Under the pieces are notes generated by a model that searched no databases, had not been told where the DNA came from, and saw only the letters and a program-made list of their open reading frames with translations. The position numbers were made by a program, and so were the translations under genes. From positions 1-64,000 of the forward strand of contig NZ_JALDWJ010000009.1 of the NCBI RefSeq assembly GCF_022758295.1: a stretch of DNA of 64,000 bases, given 5' to 3'. The DNA comes from Lysobacter sp. CFH 32150 (GTDB lineage Bacteria; Pseudomonadota; Gammaproteobacteria; Xanthomonadales; Xanthomonadaceae). Below, piece by piece: positions 25,855 through 35,970 of this stretch. Each line of letters starts with the position of its first letter. Positions within the stretch are counted from its first letter, which is position 1.

Positions 25855-27912
25855 ATGAGCCACGCACCCGAGCCAACGGCCTCGCTCGAGGTCGCATTGG
25901 CTCACGCTTCCCGTCTCCTGGCCACCGATCCCGCGCTTGCGGGTGAACAGGCCACGGAAATCCTGAGGGTCGTTGGCAGCCATCCGATGGCCTTGCTGTT
26001 GCTTGGCGCATCGCATACCGCTCGCGGCAATGCCTCCCAAGCCACCGAAATCCTGGCCCCGCTTGCGCAAGCGCAACCGCAGTGGGCCATGGCGCAATAC
26101 GAACTCGGCCTCGCGCTCGGTCGCGCCGGGCGCGGCGACGAGGCGGTCGCCGCGCTGCATCGCGCAGTCGCGCTCAAGCCAGATCTGCCACAGGCGTGGC
26201 TGGTGCTGGCGGATCATCTCCGCGCCATCGACGATGTCGCAGGCGCCGATGCGGCCTATGCGGCGCACATCAAGTTCTCGACTCGCGATCCGCGCCTGCT
26301 GGCCGCCGCCACGGCGCTGTACGAAAACCGTATCCCCGAAGCCGAAACGCTGTTGCGCCAGCACCTGAAGCAGGTGCCGACCGACGTGCCCGCCATCCGC
26401 ATGCTGGCGGAGGTGGCGGCGCGGTTGGGACGCAATGAAGACGCCGAGCATCTGCTGGAGCGCTGCCTTGAACTGGCACCGAGCTTCCATGCCGCGCGGC
26501 AGAACTACGCGCTGGTACTGCACCGGAGCAACAAGCCGGCCGAGGCCCTGGTCCAGATCGAGACGCTGCTGAAACTCGAGCCTGCCAATCCGAGTTATCG
26601 CAACCTGAAGGCGGTCGTCCTCTGTCGCACGGGCGACTACAGTCCAGCCATCGAACTGTATGCCGACATCCTCGCCGAGTATCCGCAACATCCGAAGATC
26701 TGGCTGAGTTACGGCCATGCATTGAAGACGGCGGGTTTCCAGGATCGCGCCATCGATGCCTATCGCAAGAGCATCACGCTGGATCCAGGTTTCGGCGAGG
26801 CCTATTGGAGCCTGGCCAACCTCAAGACGTTCCAGTTCAGCGCCGACGAAGTGCAGACGATGCGCCTCCAGCTGCAGCGGGCCGACCTCGATACCGAGCA
26901 TCGCTATCACCTGGAATTCGCGCTTGGCAAAGCGCTGGAGGACAACAGCGACTACGCGGAATCGTTCCAGCACTACCTCGAGGGCAATGCGCTGCGCCTT
27001 GCGAAGGTCCCCTACAAGGCGGACGACACGTCGGCGCGCGTCAGGCGCTCGAAGCAGGTTTACACCAGGGAATTCTTCGGCCAGCGCGCGGATTTCGGCA
27101 GCGATGCGCCGGACCCGATCTTCATCGTCGGTTTGCCACGCGCCGGGTCGACGCTGCTCGAGCAGATACTGTCGAGCCATTCCGCGGTCGAGGGGACGAT
27201 GGAATTGCCCGAGATCATTTCGACCGCGCGGATGCTGCGCCAGCAAGGTAGCTCTGATCAGGCAACGTCAGATCATGCGACGCCTTATCACGACGTACTG
27301 GCGACGCTCGATGCGAAAGCCGTACGCGAGCTGGGCGAGCATTACATCGAGCGCACGCGCATCCATCGCAAGACCGGCGCGCCGTTCTTCATCGACAAGA
27401 TGCCGAACAACTTCGCGCACATCGGCCTGATCCACCTGGCGCTGCCGAAGGCGAAGATCATCGATGCGCGCCGGCATCCGCTGGCGTGCTGTTTTTCTGG
27501 CTTCAAGCAGCACTTCGCGCGCGGGCAGAACTTCAGCTACAACCTCGACGACCTCGGCCGCTATTACCGCGACTACGTCGAGCTGATGGCGCATTTCGAT
27601 ACGGTGCTTCCCGGCCGCATCCATCGCGTGATCTACGAAACGATGGTGGATGACACCGAAGCCGAGGTGCGACGGCTGCTGGATTACTGCGGATTGCCGT
27701 TCGAGGCGCAGTGCCTGCGCTTCTTCGAGAACGAGCGTCCGGTACGTACTGCCAGTTCAGAGCAGGTGCGCAAACCGATCTATCGCGAAGGCATCGACCA
27801 TTGGCGTCACTTCGATGCATGGCTCGGGCCGCTGAAGGCGGCGCTGGGGCCGGTGCTCGATGCCTATCCGGGCGTTCCGGAGTTCGCTGCGGGCGACGAT
27901 AGCCTTACTTGA
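25855..27912 (+). CDS. TPR-containing sulfotransferase
   Basis: 685 residues. An N-terminal array of TPR repeats (about 10-400) is fused to a sulfotransferase domain. The PAPS 5'-phosphosulfate loop is FIVGLPRAGSTLLEQ (starting near residue 423); the 3'-phosphate region follows around IDARRHPLACCFSGFKQ. It should transfer sulfate from PAPS to an unknown acceptor; the TPR part probably binds a protein or peptide. No signal peptide, so cytoplasmic. Strong ribosome site (GGGAGG). A TonB-dependent receptor starts 25 bp after its stop, suggesting one operon. Confidence 0.86.
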   Translation: MSHAPEPTASLEVALAHASRLLATDPALAGEQATEILRVVGSHPMALLLLGASHTARGNASQATEILAPLAQAQPQWAMAQYELGLALGRAGRGDEAVAALHRAVALKPDLPQAWLVLADHLRAIDDVAGADAAYAAHIKFSTRDPRLLAAATALYENRIPEAETLLRQHLKQVPTDVPAIRMLAEVAARLGRNEDAEHLLERCLELAPSFHAARQNYALVLHRSNKPAEALVQIETLLKLEPANPSYRNLKAVVLCRTGDYSPAIELYADILAEYPQHPKIWLSYGHALKTAGFQDRAIDAYRKSITLDPGFGEAYWSLANLKTFQFSADEVQTMRLQLQRADLDTEHRYHLEFALGKALEDNSDYAESFQHYLEGNALRLAKVPYKADDTSARVRRSKQVYTREFFGQRADFGSDAPDPIFIVGLPRAGSTLLEQILSSHSAVEGTMELPEIISTARMLRQQGSSDQATSDHATPYHDVLATLDAKAVRELGEHYIERTRIHRKTGAPFFIDKMPNNFAHIGLIHLALPKAKIIDARRHPLACCFSGFKQHFARGQNFSYNLDDLGRYYRDYVELMAHFDTVLPGRIHRVIYETMVDDTEAEVRRLLDYCGLPFEAQCLRFFENERPVRTASSEQVRKPIYREGIDHWRHFDAWLGPLKAALGPVLDAYPGVPEFAAGDDSLT

Positions 27913-27937
27913 TACATCCACCATGGGAGGGGAACAG

Positions 27938-30367
27938 ATGCACAAGTTGAAGAAGGACATGGCGCGTTGCCGGCCGCTGGCTTTGCGGAGACTACCGCTG
28001 GCTGCGGCGATCTACCTCGCGTTCGGCTCAGTGTCGTTCGCGCAGGACGCCAAACCCGCCGATACGGCGCCAGCGCAGGAGCAGACGGCTCCGACGCTGG
28101 ACACCATCGTGGTTACCGCGCAGAAGCGCGAGGAAAACCTGCAGAAGGTGCCGATCAGCATCCAGGCGCTCGGGCAGGCGCAACTGGAGCAGCAGAACGT
28201 CTCCGACTTCGACGACTACGCCAAGCTGATCCCGAGCCTGTCGTACGGTACCGCGGGCGGCGGCGTGTTCTCCGGCCCCGGCTTCCTGCAGGTCTACATG
28301 CGCGGCGTTGCGAGCGGTGGCGATGGCAACCATTCCGGTTCGCAGCCGAGCGTCGGCGTCTATCTCGACGAACAGCCGATCACTTCGATCACCGGCTCGC
28401 TCGATGTCCACATGTACGACATCAACCGCGTGGAAGCGCTCGCGGGGCCGCAAGGCACGCTGTATGGCGCCAGCTCGCAGGCCGGCACATTGCGCATCAT
28501 CACCAACAAGCCCGATCCCACCGGGTTCGCGGCCAGCGTCAGCGCCGAGCTGAACGTGATGGATGGCGGCGGGATCGGCAATGTCACCGAAGGCATGGTC
28601 AACATGCCGATCAACGACCACACCGCGATCAGGCTGGTGGGCTGGCAGAAACACGACGCCGGCTATGTCGACAACGTGTATCGCACGCGCACGTTTCCAA
28701 CCTCGGGCATTGTGGGCGACAACAGCACATTGGCCGAAAACGACTACAACACCGCCGACGCCGTCGGTGCGCGCGTGGCCTTGAAGATCGATCTCAACGA
28801 CAACTGGTCGATTACACCGATGGTGATGGGCCAGAAACAAACTGCTTCGGGCAGCACCGGTTACGACCCGAGCGTTGGCGATCTGCAGGTGTCGCACGGT
28901 TATCCGGAGTCGTCCGACGACCGCTGGATGCAGGCGGCGCTGACCGTAGAGGGCAAGATCGGCAACTTCGATCTCACCTACGCGTTCGCGCATCTCAAGC
29001 GCGATGTCGATTCCGAGGCCGACTACAGCGATTACGGTTTCTGGTACGACACCTTATTCGGGTACGGCACTTACTTCTACGACGACAATGGCGACTTCAT
29101 CAATCCGTCGCAATACATCCAGGCCAGGGACGAATACTCCAAGACGAGCCACGAACTGCGCATCGCCTCACCCAAGGAGCATCGCCTGCGCTTTGTCGGC
29201 GGCGTGTTCTGGCAGGAGCAGGACCATGACATCCTGCAGCGTTACAAGGTCGATGGCCTGGCGTCGTCCATTTCCGTTCCTGGCTGGGAAGATACGATCT
29301 GGCTGACCGCACAAGCGCGTCAGGACCGCGACGAAGCGGTGTTTGGCGAATTGTCGTTCGATATCACCGACAAGCTGACCGTTACCGGCGGTGCGCGCTA
29401 CTTCCGCGCGAACAACAGCCTGAAGGGCTTCTTCGGTTTCGGCGATGGATACAGCGGGTCCACTGGCGTGGCCGCATGCTTCTCGCCAGAACAGTTCCAC
29501 GGCGCGCCTTGCGTCAACCTCGACAAGAGGGTGAAGGAAAGCGACTCGATCGCGCGCGTCAACCTCACCTATGAAATCAGCGACACGAAACTGGTCTACG
29601 CGACGTGGTCGGAAGGCTTCCGCCCTGGCGGCATCAACCGCCGAGGTACGCTCGCACCGTATACGTCCGACTTCCTGACCAACTACGAGCTCGGTTGGAA
29701 GACGTCATGGGCGAACAACCGCCTGACGTTCAACGGCGCGATCTTCCGTCAGGATTGGGACGACTTCCAATTCTCCTACCTGGGCCAGAACGGACTTACG
29801 GAAATCCGCAACGCCGCGCAGGCGCGCATCGACGGTGTGGAACTGGAACTGAACTGGGCGGCAACCTACAACTTCAACCTTTCGGGCGGAATAGCCTGGT
29901 ACGACGCGAAGCTCATGAAGGACTATTGCGAGCAGACCGATGCGAACAACATGCCGGTACCAAGCTGCTATGACCCTGCCCGGCCCTTCGACGTTGCCTT
30001 CGAGGGAGATCGGTTGCCGATCACGCCGAAGATCAAGGCCAACCTGACCGGTCGCTACACCTGGGATATCGGCCAATACGAGGCTTACTTCCAGGGTGCC
30101 GTGTTCCATCAGGGCGATCGCGTGAGCGATTTGCGCGAGGCGCAGCGGAACCTGCTCGGCGACCTCGATGCCTACACGCTGGTCGATCTGTCGGCGGGTT
30201 GGCGTCGTGGCAGCTGGACGCTGGACTTCTTCCTGAAGAATGCGTTCGACAAGCGGACGGAGCTGACCAAGTTCGCGGAATGCGCCACGCTGGTCTGCGG
30301 CAACCAGCCGTACATCGTGTCGACGCCACCACGCACGCTGGGTGTCCGGTTCTCGCGCGAGTTCTGA
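27938..30367 (+). CDS. TonB-dependent outer-membrane receptor
   Basis: 809 residues. Signal peptide (about 1-38, ending SVSFAQ), a TonB-box-like DTIVVTAQKREENLQKVP, a plug domain (about 65-185) and a 22-strand barrel ending in RTLGVRFSREF with a terminal Phe as required for outer-membrane insertion. The QKREENLQKVPISI type belongs to the large group common in xanthomonads and sphingomonads whose ligands include sugars, siderophores and vitamins; the ligand here is unknown. Start at 27938 because GGAGGGG lies just before it; another in-frame ATG at 27923 would overlap that site. Confidence 0.9.
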   Translation: MHKLKKDMARCRPLALRRLPLAAAIYLAFGSVSFAQDAKPADTAPAQEQTAPTLDTIVVTAQKREENLQKVPISIQALGQAQLEQQNVSDFDDYAKLIPSLSYGTAGGGVFSGPGFLQVYMRGVASGGDGNHSGSQPSVGVYLDEQPITSITGSLDVHMYDINRVEALAGPQGTLYGASSQAGTLRIITNKPDPTGFAASVSAELNVMDGGGIGNVTEGMVNMPINDHTAIRLVGWQKHDAGYVDNVYRTRTFPTSGIVGDNSTLAENDYNTADAVGARVALKIDLNDNWSITPMVMGQKQTASGSTGYDPSVGDLQVSHGYPESSDDRWMQAALTVEGKIGNFDLTYAFAHLKRDVDSEADYSDYGFWYDTLFGYGTYFYDDNGDFINPSQYIQARDEYSKTSHELRIASPKEHRLRFVGGVFWQEQDHDILQRYKVDGLASSISVPGWEDTIWLTAQARQDRDEAVFGELSFDITDKLTVTGGARYFRANNSLKGFFGFGDGYSGSTGVAACFSPEQFHGAPCVNLDKRVKESDSIARVNLTYEISDTKLVYATWSEGFRPGGINRRGTLAPYTSDFLTNYELGWKTSWANNRLTFNGAIFRQDWDDFQFSYLGQNGLTEIRNAAQARIDGVELELNWAATYNFNLSGGIAWYDAKLMKDYCEQTDANNMPVPSCYDPARPFDVAFEGDRLPITPKIKANLTGRYTWDIGQYEAYFQGAVFHQGDRVSDLREAQRNLLGDLDAYTLVDLSAGWRRGSWTLDFFLKNAFDKRTELTKFAECATLVCGNQPYIVSTPPRTLGVRFSREF

Positions 30368-30382
30368 TCACATAGTGAGTCG

Positions 30383-30415
30383 GGGCCGGGACGTTCGCGT
30401 CCCGGCCCTTCTTTT
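30383..30415 (+). terminator. Intrinsic terminator of the receptor gene
   Basis: Perfect 11-bp GC stem GGGCCGGGACG / CGTCCCGGCCC closed by a stable TTCG tetraloop, followed by TTCTTTTT. Confidence 0.92.
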
Positions 30416-30487
30416 TGGAAGTGACCGAAGCTGGCCGATGGTGTCCTCACGGTAAGCTTGCGGCCAAAGCATCCTGGGATCCTGTGC

Positions 30488-31981
30488 ATGACCGCCAGTA
30501 CACCGCTCATCGTCACCTTTGCCATCTACCTGCTTTTGATGGTGGGGATTGGTTTCGCCGCATGGCGTTCGACCAAGAATTTCGACGACTACATTCTCGG
30601 CGGACGCTCGCTCGGCAGTTACGTCACGGCGTTGTCGGCCGGCGCATCGGACATGAGCGGCTGGTTGCTGCTCGGTTTGCCCGGCGCGTTGTACGTCGGT
30701 GGGATGTCGGAAGCGTGGATCGCACTCGGACTGATCGCCGGCGCGTGGTGCAATTGGAAATTCGTTGCCGGGCCGCTGCGCGTCTACACCGAGCGCACCC
30801 GCAACGCACTCACGCTGCCGGATTACTTCACCCATCGCTTCGCCGACGAGAGCAAGTTGTTGCGCATCCTGTCGGCGCTGGTGATCCTGGTGTTCTTCGC
30901 CGTGTATTGCGCCAGTGGCATTGTCGCTGGCGCGCGCCTGTTCGAAAGCGTGTTTGGCGTGCCGTACGAACAGGCGCTGTGGTGGGGCGCGGCGGCGACG
31001 ATCCTGTACACGTTGATCGGCGGCTTCCTCGCAGTGAGCTGGACCGACACCGTGCAGGCGTCGCTGATGATCTTCGCGCTGGTGCTGACGCCGATCGTGG
31101 TGGTCATCAGCAACGGTGGCATTGGCCCGAGCCTGGCCCTGGTCGAACAGGTCGATCCGGTCCGTCTCGACTGGTTCAAGGGCGGTTCGTTGGGCTTCGT
31201 CGGTATCGTTTCGCTGCTGGCGTGGGGGTTGGGCTACTTCGGCCAGCCGCACATCCTCGCGCGGTTCATGGCGGCGGATGACCTGCAGACGATTCCCAAG
31301 GCGCGCCGCATCGGGATGACCTGGATGGTGCTCTGCCTGTTCGGCGCGATGGCCGTTGGTTTCTTCGGCATCGCGTATTTCGCCGCGCATCCGGAGCAGG
31401 GCGGCATGGTGCGCGAGAATCCGGAACGCGTGTTCATCGCACTATCAACACTCTTGTTTAATCCGTGGGTAGCGGGCGTACTGCTGTCGGCGATCCTCGC
31501 CGCGATCATGAGCACGCTGTCGTGCCAGTTGCTGGTGTGTTCGAGCGCACTGACCGAGGACTTCTACAAGGGCTTCGTGCGCAAGCACGCGAGCCAGCGC
31601 GAACTGGTGTGGTTCGGTCGCGCGATGGTGCTGGCGGTGTCGCTGGTGGCGATCTGGATCGCGCGTGATCCGGAGAGCCGCGTGCTCGGCCTGGTGTCGT
31701 ATGCATGGGCCGGCTTCGGCGCCGCGTTCGGGCCGGTGGTGCTGATCTCGCTGTTCTGGCAACGCATGACCCGCAATGGCGCGCTCGCCGGCATGATCGT
31801 GGGTGCGTTGACGGTGATCCTGTGGAAGCAGACCGGTAGCGCGTTGTATGAAATGGTGCCGGGCTTCTTCGCTGCGTCGATCGCGATCGTGATCGCCAGC
31901 CTGCTCGATCGCGTACCAACGGCGGACATGCAGGCGACGCACGCGCAGGTGCAGGCGGCGCTGCAAGAGAATGGATATTGA
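30488..31981 (+). CDS. putP: Sodium/proline symporter
   Basis: 497 residues, about 13 hydrophobic segments, sodium:solute symporter (SSS) family. The PutP subgroup is supported by the N-terminal FDDYILGGRSLG, the ALSAGASDMSGWLLLGLPGA helix, LPDYFTHRF and FGQPHILARFMA. It takes up proline with Na+. No putA nearby. Start at MTASTPLIV; an upstream in-frame codon is less likely. The stop abuts an inverted repeat. Confidence 0.92.
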   Translation: MTASTPLIVTFAIYLLLMVGIGFAAWRSTKNFDDYILGGRSLGSYVTALSAGASDMSGWLLLGLPGALYVGGMSEAWIALGLIAGAWCNWKFVAGPLRVYTERTRNALTLPDYFTHRFADESKLLRILSALVILVFFAVYCASGIVAGARLFESVFGVPYEQALWWGAAATILYTLIGGFLAVSWTDTVQASLMIFALVLTPIVVVISNGGIGPSLALVEQVDPVRLDWFKGGSLGFVGIVSLLAWGLGYFGQPHILARFMAADDLQTIPKARRIGMTWMVLCLFGAMAVGFFGIAYFAAHPEQGGMVRENPERVFIALSTLLFNPWVAGVLLSAILAAIMSTLSCQLLVCSSALTEDFYKGFVRKHASQRELVWFGRAMVLAVSLVAIWIARDPESRVLGLVSYAWAGFGAAFGPVVLISLFWQRMTRNGALAGMIVGALTVILWKQTGSALYEMVPGFFAASIAIVIASLLDRVPTADMQATHAQVQAALQENGY

Positions 31982-31983
31982 AC

Positions 31984-32041
31984 GTAGGGCGGGTCTCGAC
32001 CCGCCGCTGAACGTCCGACCGCGGGTCAAGACCCGCCCTAC
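31984..32041. repeat. Inverted repeat, GTAGGGCGGGTC type
   Basis: Two 21-bp arms, 31984-32004 and 32021-32041, match with one mismatch around a 16-bp spacer; the outer ends read GTAGGGCGGGTC. It fills the whole gap between the putP stop and the miaA start. Different sequence from the GTAGGAGCGGCTT family but the same architecture. Confidence 0.88.
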
Positions 32042-32044
32042 GCA

Positions 32045-33001
32045 ATGACCTCCGACAAACGCCCACTTGCCATCGCCGTCATGGGGCCGACCGCCTCGGG
32101 CAAGTCCGCGCTGGCGCTGGAGTGGGCGGAACGCTTGGGTGGCGAGATCGTCAGCGTCGATTCGGCGCTGGTGTATCGCGGGCTCGACATCGGTGCAGCC
32201 AAGCCGGATGCGGGCGAACGTGCGCGCGTGCCGCATCACCTGCTCGATCTGCGCGAGCCGTGGCAGACGTATTCGGCGGCCGAATTCGCCAACGATGCAC
32301 GCGCCGCGGTCGACGCCATCGTCGCGCGCGGCAAGTTGCCGATCCTCGCCGGTGGCACCAGTCTGTATTTCCATGCGCTGCTGCATGGCCTGTCGCCGAT
32401 GCCGGAAGCCGACCCCGAACTGCGTGCAGTCATCACCGCTGAAGCAAAGGAACGTGGCTGGCCCGCACTGCATGCCGAATTGGCCGCGATCGATCCGGTC
32501 GCCGCAGCGCGCATCCATGTCACCGATCCACAGCGGATCCAGCGTGCGCTGGAGGTCTATCGAGCAAGCGGACGCCCGATCAGCGAGTGGCAACGCGAAA
32601 GCCGGCAGTCGCGCCTTCCTCTGCGCGTGCTCAAGCTGGTGCTGGCCCCGCACGACCGTGGTGTGTTGCACGAGCGCATCGCCCGCCGTTTCGATGCGAT
32701 GCTGGCTGCGGGATTCCTCGATGAAATGCAGCGCCTGCGCGCGCTCCCGCAATTGCGCGCAGTTGCCCGCCCGCTCGATCTACCGGCGTTGCGCGCCGTC
32801 GGCTACCGGCAGGCCTGGGAACACCTCGATAACGCCGCCACCGCCGGGGAGTTCCGCGATCGCGCCATTTTCGCCACGCGCCAGCTCGCCAAGCGCCAGT
32901 TGACCTGGCTGCGCGGAGAACTCGATGCGCGCTGGTTCGATCCTGCCGCCGACCGGCCGGCGCTGGAGGCGGCATTGGCCCTCTTCGTGAACGGGGACTA
33001 G
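32045..33001 (+). CDS. miaA: tRNA dimethylallyltransferase
   Basis: 318 residues. Adds a dimethylallyl group to A37 of tRNAs reading UNN codons. P-loop GPTASGKS at 14-21, then [19 protein letters not shown], the [13 protein letters not shown] block and the C-terminal [14 protein letters not shown]. The start is only 3 bp after a palindromic repeat and lacks a visible Shine-Dalgarno. mutL, its neighbour in E. coli, is not present; putP precedes it. Confidence 0.95.
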   Translation: MTSDKRPLAIAVMGPTASGKSALALEWAERLGGEIVSVDSALVYRGLDIGAAKPDAGERARVPHHLLDLREPWQTYSAAEFANDARAAVDAIVARGKLPILAGGTSLYFHALLHGLSPMPEADPELRAVITAEAKERGWPALHAELAAIDPVAAARIHVTDPQRIQRALEVYRASGRPISEWQRESRQSRLPLRVLKLVLAPHDRGVLHERIARRFDAMLAAGFLDEMQRLRALPQLRAVARPLDLPALRAVGYRQAWEHLDNAATAGEFRDRAIFATRQLAKRQLTWLRGELDARWFDPAADRPALEAALALFVNGD

Positions 33002-33122
33002 CTACCTCCCAAGCTTGCCGGGGTTGTGTAACATCGAGCGGTTGCCGCCGCGGGGAGTGCGGGTCGGGCAATGCGGCTTTGGGCCGGAATAACAAAACAA
33101 CATCCAAATTGGGGATACACCA

Positions 33123-33407
33123 ATGTCCAAGGGGCAATCTTTACAGGACCCGTTCCTGAACGCGCTGCGCCGCGAGCGCGTACCGGTCTCGATTTACCTG
33201 GTCAACGGCATCAAGCTGCAGGGCACGATCGAATCCTTCGACCAGTTCGTGGTCCTGTTGCGCAATACCGTCAGCCAGATGGTCTACAAGCACGCGATTT
33301 CGACCGTGGTGCCGGCGCGCAACGTGCGCGTGGGACCGGGCGGCGGTTACGTGCAGTCCGCCGGGGACGGCGAAGAAGGCCAGCCCGACAGCGACGAGAC
33401 CGAGTGA
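33123..33407 (+). CDS. hfq: RNA chaperone Hfq
   Basis: 94 residues. Hexameric Sm-like protein that pairs small RNAs with mRNAs. Sm1 runs through [20 protein letters not shown] and [15 protein letters not shown]; Sm2 contains [15 protein letters not shown]. The C-terminal tail is short, Gly-rich then acidic. GGGGA lies ahead of the ATG. First of the hfq-hflX-hflK-hflC run. Confidence 0.97.
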   Translation: MSKGQSLQDPFLNALRRERVPVSIYLVNGIKLQGTIESFDQFVVLLRNTVSQMVYKHAISTVVPARNVRVGPGGGYVQSAGDGEEGQPDSDETE

Positions 33408-33491
33408 CGGCCGCGGGTGACGGCTTGGGTTTTGCCCGGGCCGGCACCATCTGGATGACAATGCCCGGCATCCGCCGCACGAGCCACGCCG

Positions 33492-34808
33492 TTGTTTGAA
33501 CGTTCCCGCAAGGGCGAAAACGCTTTGCTCATCCAACCCCACGCCGGTGGTCCACCGGATGAAGGTGCGGTGGAGGAATTCGCTGATCTGGCCAAGTCCG
33601 CCGGCGCCAGCGTCGCGGCGCTGCTGACCGCCCGTATCGACCGACCGAACCCGGCCACGCTGATCGGCAGCGGCAAGCTCGAGGAAGTGAAGGCCGCGGC
33701 CGACGCCACCGGCGCCGACCTGATCCTGGTCAACCATCCGCTCAGCCCGGGGCAGGAGCGCAACCTCGAGAAGGCGCTGCAGCGACGCGTGGTCGATCGC
33801 ACCGGCCTGATCCTGGACATCTTCGCGCAACGCGCCCGCAGCCACGAAGGCAAGCTGCAGGTGGAACTGGCGCAGCTCAAGCACATGGCCACGCGTCTGG
33901 TACGTGGCTGGACCCACCTGGAACGCCAGCGCGGTGGTTCGATCGGCCTGCGTGGCCCTGGTGAAACGCAGCTCGAAACCGACCGCCGCCTGCTGCAGAA
34001 ACGCGTCGAACAGTTGCAGAAGCGCTTGGAAAAAGTCGAAGTCCAGCGCACGCAGATGCGCCGTGCGCGCGTACGCAGCGAACTGCCGAGGGTGGCGCTG
34101 GTCGGCTATACCAATGCCGGCAAGTCGACGTTGTTCAATGCGCTGACCGGTGCCGACGCCTACGCCGCTGACCTGCTGTTCGCGACGCTCGATCCGACTG
34201 TGCGCCGGATCGCACTGTCGGGCGGTGGCGTGGTCCTGGCCGATACCGTCGGTTTCGTGCGCGACCTGCCGCACGAACTGGTGGCCGCTTTCCGTTCGAC
34301 CTTGTCCGAGGCGCGCGAAGCCGATCTGCTGTTGCATGTGATCGACGCTTCCGATCCGTTGCGCGACGAACGCATCGCCCAGGTCGATGCGGTGCTGGAA
34401 GAAATCGGCGCCGGCGACATCCCGCAATTGCTGGTCTACAACAAGATCGACCGCGTGGAAGGCGCGTCACCGCGACGGGATGTTCCGGATGGCGAACTCA
34501 TTGACACCATGCGCGAGCGGGTCTGGATCTCCGCGCGCGATCGCCTTGGCCTCGACCTGTTGCGCGAGGCGCTGGGCGCACGCCTCGGCCTGCGCCGGAT
34601 CGCCGGCGAAGTGCAGTTGCCGCCGGGCGCGGGCCGCCTGCGCGCGCGGCTGCACGAACTCGGTGCAGTGCGCTCGGAACGCCATGACGAACACGGCTGG
34701 ATCCTGCACCTGGACCTGGCCGAAGCCGACGCCGCGCGGTTGGTAGCGCATGCGTATGGTGAGCCGTTGAAACCGCTCTTGCTTGAGGCAATGGGCACCC
34801 CCACCTAG
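33492..34808 (+). CDS. hflX: GTPase HflX
   Basis: 438 residues. Ribosome-associated GTPase that splits stalled or heat-damaged ribosomes. N-terminal HflX domain (NPATLIGSGKLEEVKAA and NHPLSPGQERNLEKAL), coiled region with IGLRGPGETQLETDRR, then the G domain with GYTNAGKST (205-213), DTVGFVRDLPHELVAAF and the NKID motif. Starts with TTG, giving the family N-terminus FERSRKGENALLIQPH; no ATG fits better. Confidence 0.94.
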   Translation: MFERSRKGENALLIQPHAGGPPDEGAVEEFADLAKSAGASVAALLTARIDRPNPATLIGSGKLEEVKAAADATGADLILVNHPLSPGQERNLEKALQRRVVDRTGLILDIFAQRARSHEGKLQVELAQLKHMATRLVRGWTHLERQRGGSIGLRGPGETQLETDRRLLQKRVEQLQKRLEKVEVQRTQMRRARVRSELPRVALVGYTNAGKSTLFNALTGADAYAADLLFATLDPTVRRIALSGGGVVLADTVGFVRDLPHELVAAFRSTLSEAREADLLLHVIDASDPLRDERIAQVDAVLEEIGAGDIPQLLVYNKIDRVEGASPRRDVPDGELIDTMRERVWISARDRLGLDLLREALGARLGLRRIAGEVQLPPGAGRLRARLHELGAVRSERHDEHGWILHLDLAEADAARLVAHAYGEPLKPLLLEAMGTPT

Positions 34809-34872
34809 AATCGACTGCGCATTCATTGCGTTTCGGGCCGTCGGCCTGCGCAATCCAACCTTTGGAGCAGGC

Positions 34873-35970
34873 ATGGCCTGGAACATACCCGGCGGTTCAT
34901 CCGGCAAGGATGGCCGCAATCCCTGGCAACGCAAGGGCGGTGGCGGTGGCTTCGACAAGCTGCTCGATCCGTTGCGCGGCGTCTTCGGCGGCGGCGGTGG
35001 CGGCATCGGCCGCTGGGTCGGCATCGTGGTGGCGCTGTGGCTGGCGTTCAACTGCTTCGTGCTGATCACCGAGCAGCAACGCGGCGTGGTGCTGCGCTTC
35101 GGCCAGTTCGCGCGCGTCATGCAGCCTGGCCCGCACTTCAAGTTGCCGTGGCCGGTCGAGCGTGTGATCAAGGTCAACGCGACCCAGAGCCAGGCTTTCA
35201 ACGATACCGTGCCGGTGCTGACCAGCGACGGGAACATGGTCAGTGTCGAGGTCAACGTGCAGTATCGCGTGGATGACCCGAAGCTCTATCTGTTCGGTAC
35301 GCGTGACGCCAAGGCAATGTTGGAACAGGCTGCACTCAGTACTGTCCGTGAGCTTGTCGGCCGCTCCAAACTGGACACGGTCCTCAATGCTCGCGGAGAG
35401 TTGACTGGTGCAGTCACTCAGCGCCTCCAGCAATCGTTGAACGTATATAGAACTGGCCTGATCGTGTCGGGTCTGACTCTGCAGAATGCCCGTGTCCCAG
35501 AACAGGTCAAGGACGCGTTCGACGAAGCACAGCGCGCCGATGCGGATCGGAAAACCGCAATCAACCAGGCGGAAGCCTACGCCGCCAAGATTGTTCCCGA
35601 AGCACGAGGTGAAGCAGCGCAGCTCAGGACATCAGCCGAGGGCTATAAGACAACGTCGATCGCGCGCGCTACCGGCGACGCACAGCGCTTCTCGCTTCTG
35701 CTGGAGCAATACCAGGGAGCCCCGGAAGTCACGCGCAAGCGCCTGTGGCTGGAGACGCTACAACAGGTACTGTCAGAGAACCGGAAGGTGGTTGGTGGTG
35801 ATGGTCGCCAGCTGATCTACGTGCCGATGCAAGGTGGTCGCGCGCCTGCACCGGCCACGCCACCACTGCTGTCGCCTGAACTGATTTCACCGGCTGTCAA
35901 TGCTACGAACAACGATGTCCGTCCGGAGCGCAGTCCGCGCCCGAGCGGTCGTGAAGAGGGGACACGATGA
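34873..35970 (+). CDS. hflK: FtsH protease modulator HflK
   Basis: 365 residues. A Gly-rich cytoplasmic N-terminus (GGGGGFDKL) precedes one membrane helix (about 52-70) and an SPFH/band-7 domain in the periplasm, followed by a long helix (about 230-310). Forms the HflKC complex around FtsH. Start at MAWNIPGGSSGKDGRNPWQRK, where family similarity begins. Codons from about 35280 on are less GC-biased than those around them. Its stop overlaps hflC. Confidence 0.94.
   Translation: MAWNIPGGSSGKDGRNPWQRKGGGGGFDKLLDPLRGVFGGGGGGIGRWVGIVVALWLAFNCFVLITEQQRGVVLRFGQFARVMQPGPHFKLPWPVERVIKVNATQSQAFNDTVPVLTSDGNMVSVEVNVQYRVDDPKLYLFGTRDAKAMLEQAALSTVRELVGRSKLDTVLNARGELTGAVTQRLQQSLNVYRTGLIVSGLTLQNARVPEQVKDAFDEAQRADADRKTAINQAEAYAAKIVPEARGEAAQLRTSAEGYKTTSIARATGDAQRFSLLLEQYQGAPEVTRKRLWLETLQQVLSENRKVVGGDGRQLIYVPMQGGRAPAPATPPLLSPELISPAVNATNNDVRPERSPRPSGREEGTR

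Noticed and set aside
25219-27246. Minus-strand frame of 675 codons opposite folP and the sulfotransferase
   Set aside because: Spans two real genes and their gap; composition is that of antisense sequence.
30368-31390. Minus-strand frame of 340 codons opposite putP
   Set aside because: Covers the receptor terminator and the putP transmembrane region; His/Gln/Arg-rich shadow.
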